Below, one piece after another: positions 44,795 through 56,439 of a stretch of DNA of 64,000 nt; the first letter of the stretch is position 1, and each line of letters opens with the position of its first letter. The notes under the pieces are model-generated. The model was not told where the DNA came from. It ran no database searches and was given only the letters and a program-made list of their open reading frames with translations. The position numbers and the translations under genes are program-made. The stretch spans positions 11,939,112 through 12,003,111 of the forward strand of contig JAEMBT020000009.1 in NCBI GenBank assembly GCA_018873245.2, read 5' to 3'. Origin of the DNA: Archegozetes longisetosus (lineage: Eukaryota > Arthropoda > Arachnida > Sarcoptiformes > Trhypochthoniidae).

Positions 44795-45940
44795 AATCAT
44801 TAAAAGAATTATCACAATAGCTATGTTCACTAAATATATCGCTATCGATTATTTTACCATTGATCCAAAACTGAGATTTATTATTTACATGTTTAATGCA
44901 CTTTAGCAAAAAATTAGAATCAACTTCTGAAAATGATATTGAAATTAGATTCTTAAATTCAATAGAATTATTAAAATTATGTTTCGCAATAATTTTCTTA
45001 AACTGAGCTCATGCCAATTCAATTGGATTAAGCTCGCACTGGTAAGGGGGCAGACGTAAGGGAATATGACCAGTATTTAATATAATCTCATCTACTGTGT
45101 ATTGTACATAAATTTTTTTCGACTATTTTTACTAATTCTTGTTTATTTACGCTGTTATAATAAATATTATTGATATTGAGTCGATTTTTAATTGATTTTA
45201 TTCTTGAACTTTTACTGGGGGCTTATTGTACTGCCTTGAATGAGGGTAGCGTTATCAAGAATTACGACTGATTTAGGGTCCAAATTTGGTTAAAGTTTGT
45301 TTTTAGCCAATCTTCAAATTTTAAGCTATTAATCGTAGAACTAATAATTACATGTTCAGCTCCTGAGACAAACCTATTCCTGAACTAGCCTGTATGATTT
45401 AATATCTGGTCCCCTTCCCAACAGACATTCTAAATCTTATTCTTTTAGATTTATTTAGCGGTTGTAATATTTCGTACTTAACGTAATTTGTGTACAAATG
45501 TTTCGTCAATGTATACAAACTCTAAACTATGGGACTATTTTTCGATTCTCCGCTTTTTCATCAAATATTTAATTCTTTGCTTAATTTTTATGTTCATTAA
45601 ATCAGATCTAATATTTTTTTTGTATGTTCGTATTTATACCTCATTTTTAAAACTATTTTATAAAATGTTGTTCTGTCCATTTTTCTCAATGAAATGGTCG
45701 AATTAGTTTTAGATTAAAGACGTCATTTATGGATGGGAGTATTTTGTTTTTGTAAAAGTCAGTTAAAATCGGATCAATTTTGTTATAATCACTATTATTA
45801 TAGTCAAATCTCTGTTTAAAAACCTTGGTTTTTTGGGGTAACAAACATTTTTTTATAGTTCTGTGAATAGCTGCCGGTGAAAGTTTGGTTAATCGACTCA
45901 GATATGACATCCTGTTCTTTAAGTTTTGACACAACTTTAA
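44795..45940 (-). pseudogene. DDE transposase (Tc1/mariner-like group), decayed
   Basis: The minus strand from 45934 begins with a helix-turn-helix-like segment (LSRLTKLSPAAIHRTIKKCL). Further down, codons read FVSGAEHVIISSTINSLKFE near 45370 and VVILDNATLIQG near 45260, the second acidic catalytic position. Near 45060-45000 they read RLPPYQCELNPIELA, the third. The end reads KIIAKHNFNNSIEFKNLISI and later QFWINGKIID. Stops and frame changes separate the pieces. The 'LPPY-C-LNPIE' form is typical of one large insect/arthropod DDE group related to Tc1/IS630. Confidence 0.78.
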
Positions 45941-46009
45941 TCAGTTAATTATATCTATTTAAAAGAACTCTTTTTAATTGTGATGTTGGGGTAAGTCAAG
46001 GCTAACGGG

Positions 46010-46580
46010 TCTATAGGGGTTCCCGTTCCCCTACCCCCAAGTGTGATATATCATTGGATTCTGTTTGTAAAGCTGAAAATTTTGATACCACAATTGACCA
46101 CTTCTGATCCGAATCTGACCACTTCTGGACAACTCCCGAAGGGAGTAGCTGACCACGCCAAGTGATATACCATTGGACTCAGGACATCGAACTGAGCATT
46201 TTTATACCTCACTTGATCAATTATCACAAGTAGTTCTTGAGATATCCATAATTGTTTAGATCAGTATCTCGTAATGGATAAACCTGGATTCTCGAGTCGT
46301 AACCTAAACAAGCCTGATATAAACTAAGAGAGAATAAATTAAGTCGCAAAACAACCTAACCTATTATACCTTAGTTCAAATCAGGTTTGGCTTTGGTTAC
46401 AACTTGTGAAAACCAGATTACCCATTTTCGAGGGGATTAGGTCTCGATGGCCAGAAGTGTTGAGGTTCAGGTTGGAAGTAGTCGAGTGTAGTATCGAAAT
46501 GTTCAGCTCGGCGAGCTGAATCCAATGGTGTATTATACTTAAAGGTGGGGGTCGGGAAATCCTTTAGACCCATTAGCCCG
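46010..46580. mobile_element. Foldback element related to 26390-26760
   Basis: The left arm 'taacgggtctataggggttc' pairs with 'ggaaatcctttagaccca' plus 'ttag' at the right, and 'ctacccccaagtgtgatata' with 'tattatacttaaaggtgggg'. The interior shares long blocks with the foldback at 26235-26902. A short palindrome 'cagctcggcgagctg' lies near 46504. No gene is visible. Confidence 0.75.
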
Positions 46581-46736
46581 GATTTACCCATGATGTATAA
46601 AATTCTCTCCAAGTTTTATTATTTTCTTTATTTTGACTGATTTCAACATTTAGAAAACTTTATCACACTTTAAATTGCAACTAAATATTATTACAAAAGA
46701 TTAAGTTTATATCACAAAACAATAAATAATGCACAT

Positions 46737-48130
46737 ACAGTTATCTCCAACTCTAACTAGGAGGGTAAAACATGTTATATTTCTGAAGCCTCTTGATGAA
46801 ATTGTATGAAAATTTGCAAGTACATACTTAAACTCCCCCGATTGATAAATATCATGTTTGTTTCTGAAAAAAAAATAAATTGAGGGTGGTAATTCGACGA
46901 AAATGTGAATAATGAAAGAAATTTCATTGAAATTCATATAATAAATCAAATTTAACTTAATTTTTGAATGAGTTATACAAACGATTGTCTGAAAAATTTG
47001 TAAACAAAGGATTGAGATTTGATTTAAATTGTATTCAAAATGCCATTTAGTGTGGAGGAAATGGAGCTGAAGTTCCGAAAATTTATTAAAATGAGAGCAC
47101 AGAAAAGGAAAGCTCTGCAATAATGAGAGAGTGCTGTAAGTATTAAGGCACGTCTAATATCTAGGGTTACATTTAAATTTGTTGTATAAAATTTAAAGTA
47201 GTTAAGATATCAATACAGAAAATTATATGACTATTATACAGATATTAACGAATTATTTTTTCAACATGAGCGAGGCAAAGACATTTCCGTAGCCTATCTC
47301 GAGCAATTTTAATCTTAACCTATTCATTATAGTTTGTGCAACTTTTTGAGCAAGTAAAATATATAATTTGCCATATACACCTGAAACTGACCGAAGTTTT
47401 CGGTTCAACTTTTCGTTTACCATATTCTTTCTTACATTCGGTCCAACATCGCTCATTATGACGCGCATGCAACACATGGGGCGATAACAAAATTTTAACA
47501 AAATAAATCTTTTGCGAATGATGCCACGACTGCATACCTCTATGATAATGTCATTCAAATTCAAATATACGATACTTCCTCTTTCGTTAAAACAGTTTAT
47601 AATTTTTAGTATTGCTTGTCTGTGAGTCCCTTCGGCCATAAAAATTCCGACAAGTGATCTTTTATTACGGCGCGATTACTCAGTCCGCCATTGATTTTAT
47701 AGAATTGCACAATTCTTTTGGTAAAAGCGTCGTTTTCTTCTCGACTCATGAGCAAAGTAATGAAAATATCAACGTAATAAGTGTAGAAATCGTAAATAGA
47801 ATATCTAAGGCTTAAATTCGAAAAGTTACAACATTAAATCGCTGCTTCATGAAAGAGTGAATCAAGACAAAATTTGTTTACAAATGTTTTCAATCGTTTG
47901 TATAACTCATTCAAAAATTAAGTTAAATTTGATTTATTATATGAATTTCAATGAAATTTCTTTCATTTCACATTTTCGTCGAATTACCATCCTCAATTTA
48001 TATGTTTTCAAAAACAAGCATGATATTTATCAATTGGGGGAGTTAAAGTATGTACATGCAAATTATCATACAATTTCAAGAGACTTCAGAAACATAACAT
48101 GTTTTACCCTCCTAGTTAGACTTGGAGATA
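46737..48130. mobile_element. Element with about 270-bp TIRs, abutting the gene B leader
   Basis: Arms at about 46737-47010 and 47860-48130 are inverted. The outer ends are 'agttatctccaa' and 'ttggagataact'; a further landmark is 'actaggagggtaaaacatgt' against 'acatgttttaccctcctagt'. The central 850 bases hold minus-strand frames (about 47253-47752) beginning MSREENDAFTKRIVQFYKIN and changing frame near 47640. The protein is not recognised and may be a decayed transposase. The right end touches the conserved leader of ankyrin gene B, so insertion or rearrangement replaced whatever lay upstream. Confidence 0.8.
47253..47752 (-). pseudogene. Unrecognised protein inside the long-TIR element
   Basis: Codons from 47752 read MSREENDAFTKRIVQFYKIN, then GGLSNRAVIKDHLSE. 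A 128-codon frame at 47253-47639 (MAEGTHRQAILKIINCFNER) overlaps its end in another phase. A 71-codon frame at 47320-47535 overlaps again, so frame changes are likely. Position inside a TIR element suggests a transposase, but I see no catalytic motif. Confidence 0.4.
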
Positions 48131-48278
48131 ACTATATTTTATTCTAGTTTCAGTAAATCTAAGCTCTCAAACAGTTTAGCTTTTTCTTCAGTTGAAATAA
48201 GTATTTTGAAAGACTCATCATATTATAAACAAATGTATTGAAACAAAAACATTTTTATATAGGGGAGAAATGCAAACA
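48131..48278 (+). promoter_or_regulatory. Conserved leader of ankyrin gene B
   Basis: It is a close match to the leader of gene A (8461-8609), including 'attctagtttcag' and 'tttttatataggggag'. Similarity to gene A stops at 48131, where the long-TIR element begins. Only about 140 bases of original upstream sequence therefore remain. Confidence 0.5.
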
Positions 48279-51200
48279 ATGATTTCTAATTTATCTACAA
48301 CGAACATACCCAAAACAGCAACGAGAATTAACACATCAACTGAGGCTACTAACACAAGCCTTGAGAATTTGAGGAATGAGATATTCAGTGCTGTCAATAA
48401 CATTCAAACGCTTAAAAGTCACTTTGAAAAGGCAAAGGTGATGGGAGTAATAAATGATATTATTAATTTGAAAAATGAAAATCAAGATACACTTCTACAC
48501 CTGGCTGCAAAGAATGAAGATAAAGAAATAGTTGAGACTTTACTAATCAATGGAGCTGATGTCAGTGTTACTGACATGAATGGCTGGACACCTTTACACT
48601 TTGCCTCTCGTAATGAAGGCAAACCTGAAATCGTAAAACTTATACTTGAGAGTGGTGCTGACATTAATGCTAAAGAAAAGGATGGTTGGACTCCTCTACA
48701 CTTTGCTGCACGCAATGAGAAACCTGATGTTGTTAGACTTCTTCTCGACAAAGGAGCTGACATTAATGGTCAAAAAGAGGATGGTTGGACTCCTCTACAC
48801 TTAGCTGCTCGTAATGAGAAACCTGATATCGTGAGCCTTCTTCTCGATAGAGGTGCTGACATCAATGCTAAGGAAAAGGATGAGTGGACACCACTACACT
48901 TGGCTGCTCGTAATGAGAAACCTGATATCGTGAGACTTCTTCTCGATAGAGGTGCTGACGTCAATGCTAAGCAAAAGGATGAATTGACACCTTTACACTT
49001 GGCTGCTCGTTATAATGAGAAACCTGATATCGCGAGACTTCTTCTCGATGGAGGTGCTGACGTTAATGTTAAAGAAAAGGATGAATTGACACCTCTACAC
49101 TACGCTGCTTTTAGTGAGAAACCTGATATCGTGAGACTTCTTCTCGATAGAGGTGCTGACATCAATGCTAAGGAAAAGGATGAATTGACACCTTTACACT
49201 TGGCTGTTCGTTATAATGAGAAACCTGATATCGCGAGACTTCTTCTCGATAGAGGTGCTGACGTTAATGTTAAGGAAAAGGATGAATTGACACCTCTACA
49301 CTACGCTGCTTTTAGTGAGAAACCTGATATCGTGAGACTTCTTCTCGATAGAGGTGCTGACATCAATGCTAAGGAAAAGGATGAGTGGACACCACTACAC
49401 TTGGCTGCTCGTAATGAGAAACCTGATATCGTGAGACTTCTTCTCGATAGAGGTGCTGACGTTAATGTTAAGGAAAAGGATGAATTGACACCTCTACACT
49501 ACGCTGCTTTTAGTGAGAAACCTGATATCGTGAGACTTCTTCTCGATAGAGGTGCTGACATCAATGCTAAGGAAAAGGATGAGTGGACACCACTACACTT
49601 GGCTGCTCGTAATGAGAAACCTGATATCGTGAGACTTCTTCTCGATGGAGGTGCTGACGTCAATGCTAAGCAAAAGGATGAATTGACACCTCTACACTAC
49701 GCTGCTTTTAGTGAGAAACCTGATATCGTGAGACTTCTTCTCGATAAAGGTGCTGACGTCAATGCTAAGCAAAAGGATGAATTGACACCTTTACACTTGG
49801 CTGCTCGTTATAATGAGAAACCTGATATCGCGAGACTTCTTCTCGATAAAGGTGCTGACGTCAATGCTAAGCAAAAGGATGAATTGACACCTTTACACTT
49901 GGCTGTTCGTTATAATGAGAAACCTGATATCGTGAGACTTCTTCTCGATAGAGGTGCTGACATCAATGCTAAGGAAAAGGATGAATTGACACCTTTACAC
50001 TTGGCTGTTCGTTATAATGAGAAACCTGATATCGCGAGACTTCTTCTCGATAGAGGTGCTGACGTTAATGTTAAGGAAAAGGATGAATTGACACCTCTAC
50101 ACTACGCTGCTTTTAGTGAGAAACCTGATATCGTGAGACTTCTTCTCGATAGAGGTGCTGACATCAATGCTAAGGAAAAGGATGAGTGGACACCACTACA
50201 CTTGGCTGCTCGTTATAATGAGAAACCTGATATCGCGAGACTTCTTCTCGATAGAGGTGCTGACATATACATTAAAACTATTTCTGGTTACACATCGTTA
50301 GAGTTGGCAGATAAATCAGAGATAATAATGCTTATTTTGGATAAATTAGCTGCTCTGAATAATATTATGCCTTTACATGCTGCTGCCAGATATGGTTCAT
50401 TAAAAACAGTCAAACTTTTTATGCATGAAGATATTAATATTAAGGATAATGACGGTAATACCCCTTTACACTGGGTTGCTAAAGAGGGTAAATTGGATGT
50501 GATAAGATATTTTATAGAAATAGGTGCTAGTGTTAATGCAAAAAATAGTCTTGATCGCACACCTTTACACTTTGCTGTTGAGATTGGTAACTTGGAATTA
50601 GTTCAATTGCTAATTGATGAAGATGCTGATATTAATGCTGTAACCACCTTTGGTAAGACACCATTAGATATTGCAAAAGAAAAGGACAATATGAAAATTA
50701 CTGAAATTCTAATCAAAGAAGAGTTCTTTTACGCTGTGAAAAACGAAAATATTAGTAAAATCAATGACTCTCTTTCTGGAGGTGTTGATATCAATGTTAG
50801 AGGAACAGATGATTGGACATCTTTACACTTTTCTGTTAAACAAGGTAACCCTAATGTGACTGAGGTTCTCATAAATAATGGTGCTAACATTGAGTCTGAA
50901 ACAAAACTTGGATGGACACCTTTACATCTTGCTGCTTACAATGGCAGCTTCCATGTAGTTAAGTTGCTCCTAGTTAAAGGTGCTAACATTGAAGCTAAAG
51001 ATAAATTTGGTTCAACTCCCCTGTACATTGCTGTAAAAGAAGGCAAATTGAATGTTGTTGAATTACTTGTAAACAACGGAGCTGACGTGAATGCTAAGCA
51101 AAAGGATGGTAGTACATTTTTACACTTGGCTGCTGAGAACAATCAGTTAAATGAAGTGGAGTTTCTGCTCAAAGTGGGTGCTGACATTAATAATAGGGAT

Positions 51201-54200
51201 TTTAATGATTGGACACCTCTACACTACGCTACTCGTTATAATGACAAACCTGATATCGTGAGACTTCTTCTTGATAGAGGAGCTGAAATTAATTCTAAGA
51301 ATAAGGATGATTGGACACCCCTACACTTAGCTGCTCATTATAATGTTAAGCTGAATGTAGTGAAGCTTCTTCTTGATAAAGGCGCTGACATAAATATTAA
51401 AACAAATTATGGCTTAACACCGTTAGAGTTGGCATATGAATCAGAGATAGTGAAGTTTCTTGTAGATAAATTATCTACATTAAACAATATGACGCATATA
51501 CATACTGCTGCAAGATATGGTACACCGAGAGCAATAATGCTTTTTATGAATGAAAATATCAATATTGTGGATCATAATGGTAATACACCTCTACACTGGG
51601 CTACTAAAGAGGGTAAATTGGATGTTATAATACTACTCATCGAAAAAGATGCTCACATCAATGCTAAAAATAATCTTGGCTGGACACCTTTACATTTCGC
51701 TTCTGAAAACGGTATCCTTGATGTAGTCCAATTGCTTATTGATGAAGGCGCTGATCTCAATGCTACAAACAACTTTGGCCAAACTTCATTAGATATTGCC
51801 AAAGAAAAAAATCATTTAAACGTTGTTGCAACTTTAATCAAACAAGAATTGTTTAACGCTGTAAGACAAGGAGATATTATTAAAATCGAAGACTATCTTG
51901 GCAAAAGAGGTGATATCAATGTTATGGGGAGAGATAATTGGACGCCTTTACATTTTGCCATTAATCATAGTGAACTAAATGTAATCGAGTTTCTTCTAAA
52001 TGAGGGCGCTAATGTCGAGGCAAAAACTAAATTAGGATGGACACCTTTGCACGTGGCTATAGAAAAAAGGCCAACTGAATGTGGTCGAATATTTAATTAA
52101 TAAAGGTGCTGATATTAACGCTAAAAATAACAATGACTGGACACCTTTACATTTCGCCTTTCACAATGGTAATTCGAATGTGATTAAGTTTCTCATAGAT
52201 AAAGGAGCTAATGTTAATGTTATGAAAAACGACGGCTGGACACCTTTGCATTGGGCTGCTTATAGTGGTAATTTTGGCTTAGCCGAACTGCTTGTAGAAA
52301 AATGTGCTTACGTCGAAGCTAAAGATAATTTTGGTTCAACTCCTCTATATCATGCTGCTCAGACAGGCAAATTGAAATTGGTTGAATACCTTGTAATGCA
52401 AGGAGCTGATATTAATGTTAAACAAATGGAAGGTAGGACACCTTTACACTGGGCAGCTTACAATGGGCATTTAGATTTGGTCAAGTTTCTTATAAAAAGA
52501 GATGCTGATGTTAATGCTTTTGACAAACATGGTAACAAAGCGATGGACTATGCTACTCAATTGGCCAATGGTAGTGATGTAGTAAAATTTTTAGAGATAG
52601 CACAAATAGATTACCTCAGTTTACCTATAACTAGATATTCAAGTCTCAGTACAAGTCTTGTACCCCTAAATAATGAGCTGATTCGTGCTGTAAAAGAAAA
52701 TAATATTCAGAAGATCAGATACTGCATTGAAAATGGCAAGTTGATTGGAGTAATAAATCATATTGTCAATGAAATAAATCTTCTGCACACAGCTTTAGAG
52801 GGTCGGGATGTCGAAGTCATAAGGATTTTATTGGAAAATGGAGCCGATATTAATGCTAAAGTGGGAAATAGTTGGACAATGTTACACTTTGCTGCTTATG
52901 ATGGAAACTTGAACTTGACCAGTCTTCTTATAGGTAAAGGTGCTGATGTTGATGCAGAGGCTAAAGATGGAAGTACGCCTTTACATCTTGCTGCAAATAA
53001 AGGAAAATTGGATGTTATAGCACATCTTTTAAATAAAGGGGCCATTATTGATACAAAAGACAATCTCGGTTCAACTCCTCTATACTATGCTGCTAAAGAA
53101 GGCAAATTGGATGTTGTTAAATTACTTTCAGAGAATGGATCTGAAGTGAATACTAAGCAAGTGGATGGTAGGACACCTATACACTGGGCTGCTTACAATG
53201 GTCATTTAGGTGTAGTCAAATTTCTCATAGAAAAAAATGCTGATATTAATCCCAAAGATAAGAATGGCTGGATACCTTTGCATTTCGCTGCTGAAAGATG
53301 TAACTTAGACGTTGTCAGAGTTCTCATAAATAAAGGTGCCATGGTTAAAGCAAAAAACAAGTATAATCTGACACCTCTAGAATTGGCACATAATTCAGAA
53401 GTAATAGATTTAATTGTGAATGAATTGGCTACATTGGACAACATAACACCTTTACATGCTGCCATTAAATACGGAACATTAAAGGCAGTAGAACGTTTTA
53501 TAAATAATGATATTAATTCTAAGGGTGAGTACGGTTCAACACCTTTGCACTTTGCTGCTGAAAGAGGAAGCTTAGATGTTGTCGGATTTCTTATTGTTAA
53601 AGGTGCTGACGTTAATGTCAAACAAAAAAATGGTGATACACCTCTACACTTGGCTGCATTGTATGGTAAATCCGATGTAGTTAAGCTTCTTCTTGACAGC
53701 AGTGCAAAAATTGATGCCAAAGGACGAGACGATTCGACACCCTTGAGCTATGCTGCTCTCAATAATCACTTAGATGTAATTAAACTTCTGATAGAGAAGG
53801 GAGCGGATATTCATGCTGAATATAATAATGGTAAAGCCCCCATTGATATTGGTATAGCAAATAAACTTCAAAACGCAATAATATTATTCAAGAAAGAACA
53901 GGGAAAAGTAATCCTAATATTACAGTCACTAAGCCAAACCTTAGCCTTCGTAATGTAGAGATGATAGCAAATAGTGCACCAAAGGCATCTTCTTTCATAA
54001 ACGATTTGTTTATGTGGACAATTAGTAGATTGTCTAGTCAAGTTATTCCTGCTGTAACTTTTATCCAACAAAGAGATATCTATGAAAACTCACTAGATCT
54101 TCCACAAATTCATATCAATGGTACTATATTACTACTTGATGTATTCATAAGAAGAATCACAAATAAAAGATACATATTAGCCAAACATGTGCCCTTATTA

Positions 54201-54404
54201 GAAGTTCAAGCTTACGCACTAAATATTACAGAAGAGTTTGGAAAAGTATTGAATTCTATTAGTAACATACCAGTAGAAGAACTGATTGATCTTGCAGAAG
54301 TACAATCAAATATATTTAAATCTATTATGAGTGGCAATGATCATAAAATTCCAGAAATATTACACTCTTATGTAAAAGATGCGTCTGCTCTGTTGAAACT
54401 ATAA
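48270..54404 (+). CDS. Ankyrin gene B: giant ankyrin-repeat protein with latrotoxin-like C-terminal domain, two single-base frame breaks
   Basis: A paralogue of gene A. An ATG at 48270 is followed by another at 48279, which corresponds to the gene A start and is my preferred start. Frame one (to 52100) has the LENLRNEIFSAVNN leader and about thirty ankyrin repeats, including a near-identical array at 48700-50270. Frame two (52081-53958) continues with ankyrin repeats and a second leader (ELIRAVKENNIQKIRYCIEN). Frame three (53961-54404) has the non-ankyrin C-terminus with INGTILLLDVFIRRI and LEVQAYALNITEEFGKVL. Breaks lie in an A run near 52068 (one base extra) and near 53904 (one base missing). 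Both are at short homopolymers, so sequencing error is plausible and the gene may be intact, about 2,040 codons. Intronless, no signal peptide evident. Function is unknown; similarity to latrotoxins is limited to architecture and C-terminus. Confidence 0.85.
48700..50270 (+). repeat. Array of about fifteen 99/102-bp ankyrin units with a two-unit higher-order pattern
   Basis: Units alternate between types: one with DELTPLHYAAFSEKPDIVRL and one with DEWTPLHLAARNEKPDIVRL. A two-unit block of about 198 bases recurs several times almost unchanged between 49080 and 50210. Units with ARYNEKPD are 34 codons, those with ARNEKPD or AFSEKPD 33. Confidence 0.93.
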
Positions 54405-55010
54405 TAAACTAAAAGACTCTGAACTACTTTCCAAGATATAGTCGTTTAAAAAATAAAAACTTTAAATTTAATGCATTAATACATTAGCTAATCATTTATA
54501 ATAATTATTAAAAAGTGCATGGAAAACAATTAATAAAAAACAAAACTGTTCAAGAAACATGGATTCAAATAAATGATTCAAGTAACATTAATAACAAGTA
54601 AGAATTGAAATTACGTTCAAATATAGAACTTAAGATTTCAGAATTTATTTGGAAGACTTTTGAATACGAACTCAGAGAAAATTGCAAAAATATACTCAAT
54701 ATCTTTCCACTGGAGTTTTCAAGCATGGTCAATGAAACCATTTGATATAATTAGTGCTCCTCACAAATCGAGTTCGAGTCGAGTAGGAGCAGATTTAAAT
54801 TCGACTCGTAAAAATCTAGTCGAGTCTATTCAAACCGCGAATCGATTTGATTTGGACTCGCGTCGAACCAACCCGAAGACTCCAATCAACTAATATTAAT
54901 AAATTACATAGGTTCTTCAACTCAAATATGGAACGGATGTGTAGAGTGGACCCCCTTTTATACTAAAATGCATGCTTTCTAGATAGTTCCTGAATATGTT
55001 ACAAGATTGT
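54405..55010. other. 3' flank of gene B; no gene
   Basis: The first ~100 bases resemble the 3' flanks of gene A and fragment C, with stops in all frames. Around 54770-54880 'tcgagtcgag'-type sequence repeats, possibly a transposon end. The rest is AT-rich. Confidence 0.5.
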
Positions 55011-55049
55011 AAAATGCTTTGAAAAGTTCCAAAATATTACATAGTTTCT

Positions 55050-55103
55050 AGAGTGTTCTAGTAGGTACTAGAGTATTCTATGGGTTTCTAGAATGTTCTA
55101 GAA
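55050..55103. promoter_or_regulatory. Heat-shock-element-like cluster
   Basis: At 55086-55103 the sequence ttctagaatgttctagaa has four alternating TTC/GAA units at exact 5-base spacing, a perfect four-unit HSE. Looser units ('ttctagagtgttctag', 'actagagtattcta') lie just before it. It sits about 400 bases upstream of a SWIM-like transposon gene remnant. Confidence 0.55.
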
Positions 55104-55497
55104 TATTAATGGACAATGCCAAAGGAGTTCACCCAAAATGGCCTAAGCGCACCCCGTAACGGAAAATATAAGATATTATACAGTACCAAGACCTACTTCA
55201 GAAATAAAAGGAATTTTGTCAATCGATGAGTCTGTTCAAGAGTTATAGCCAAAATACAAGTTTATTTCAATAGGTGGGGAACAGGCTAGCGGTGCGACCG
55301 GAGCACTATCCCTGCCTCATGAGAAGCCTGGATAAGTGCTCTGGATCGCGTTATGCCGCCATGTCACCAGCTAGCGGCAGAAGGTCTCGGGTGGAACCCC
55401 AAAACAAAGCCTGCGCCTGGAGACTTAGGCAGAGGGCCTTCAGCCATGTTGGCTACAGTCTCCCTCTCAGATTTCGAGCCCATCTGTAGTTGCTACC

Positions 55498-56150
55498 TTG
55501 CTCCACGAGAGTATGGCTACAGATATAAAATATAAATGCTCAGGATGCGACACTCATCTCCAGAAAAAGAGGAAGATGTCGCTTTCCGGTGCAGACAAGG
55601 CCGACCTCCTAGCCTTTGTTCAAGAGGCAAGACGAGGTAGGCCTGATCCCGGTGTTCGAAAAATAGGTTCCGGTGATTTTATTTGCGACAGTTATCTGCA
55701 TTATATCCTCTTAGAGAAGAGCCCGCCAATGACCTCGATGAGGATACCAATGCCATTATACAGCTTGGTATCCAGCGAAGTGCATCTACACATGCAAAGT
55801 GTGTGCTTGGATGTACTTCAGATTCCCTATGATCTCAGCTCTCTGGGAACTTCAGCTGAAGAGCTCATGCTCCTCCGAGCGCGGGTTCAGTCTCGGCACC
55901 GATCCACTACAAAATATCATATCTACGATTTGGTAGATATGGCCAAACGTAGTGCCGAGTCAGCCTTGTACTACTGTAGTAAGTGCAAAAGTGGCCTGAA
56001 AACGGTCAGGTGTTATCCCATGTAATGACTTTTCTTTGGATACTAGGATATGCACGGCACACATCCGAGATTTCAAGTCCAGCAGAATCCTTAGATGGGA
56101 TTTGCATGACTTTGGAATCCACTGACAGCGAGTAAGACTGATGAAGTTTG
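55498..56150 (+). pseudogene. SWIM-like Cys/His transposon protein, longest copy (copy 5)
   Basis: A 175-codon frame begins MLHESMATDIKYKCSGCDTH. It has a possible N-terminal zinc-binding segment (CSGC with a later FICDSYLH) and a basic GADKADLLAFVQEARRGRP helix. The shared LLRARVQSRHRSTTKYHIYD and ALYYCSKCKSGLKTVRCYPM follow, where it stops. After a frame change near 56020 the conserved end continues (VMTFLWILGYARHTSEISSP, then LESTDSE and a stop). The five copies in this window show the family is a mobile multi-copy gene. It resembles SWIM-type zinc finger proteins encoded by transposons; its biochemical role is unknown. No TIR was resolved around this copy. Confidence 0.7.
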
Positions 56151-56239
56151 GCATCTTTTATATTTTACTTTAAAATAATTATAAGTTATGGTTAGGTTTT
56201 ACTTATCGTGCTCCCCCAAAATAAACAGACAACTTTGAA

Positions 56240-56415
56240 AGCACCCAGCTCAGTTATTTTTTAACCGATTTTAATGCGGTTTGTTTTAAAATGGACAAAA
56301 ACTCCCCAGAAATGTCATTAAATTTTCACAAATTTATCTCAACAGACAATAATTTTACATTTAATTAAATTAAATTTTTTCTATTGGTAATTTTAAAAAT
56401 TTAAGTATTTTATTT
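56240..56415. mobile_element. Fragment of the 24850-25240 foldback family
   Basis: 'gcggtttgttttaaaa' followed by 'aaaaactccccagaaat' matches one arm of the foldback at 24850-25240. A second arm is not evident here, so it is a partial copy. Confidence 0.65.
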
Positions 56416-56439
56416 AAATTTAAAGTAATTTGCCACTAT

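Noticed and set aside
55274-55535. Two overlapping short frames before the SWIM-like gene
   Set aside because: They overlap in different phases in a locally GC-richer transposon region and show no recognisable domain.
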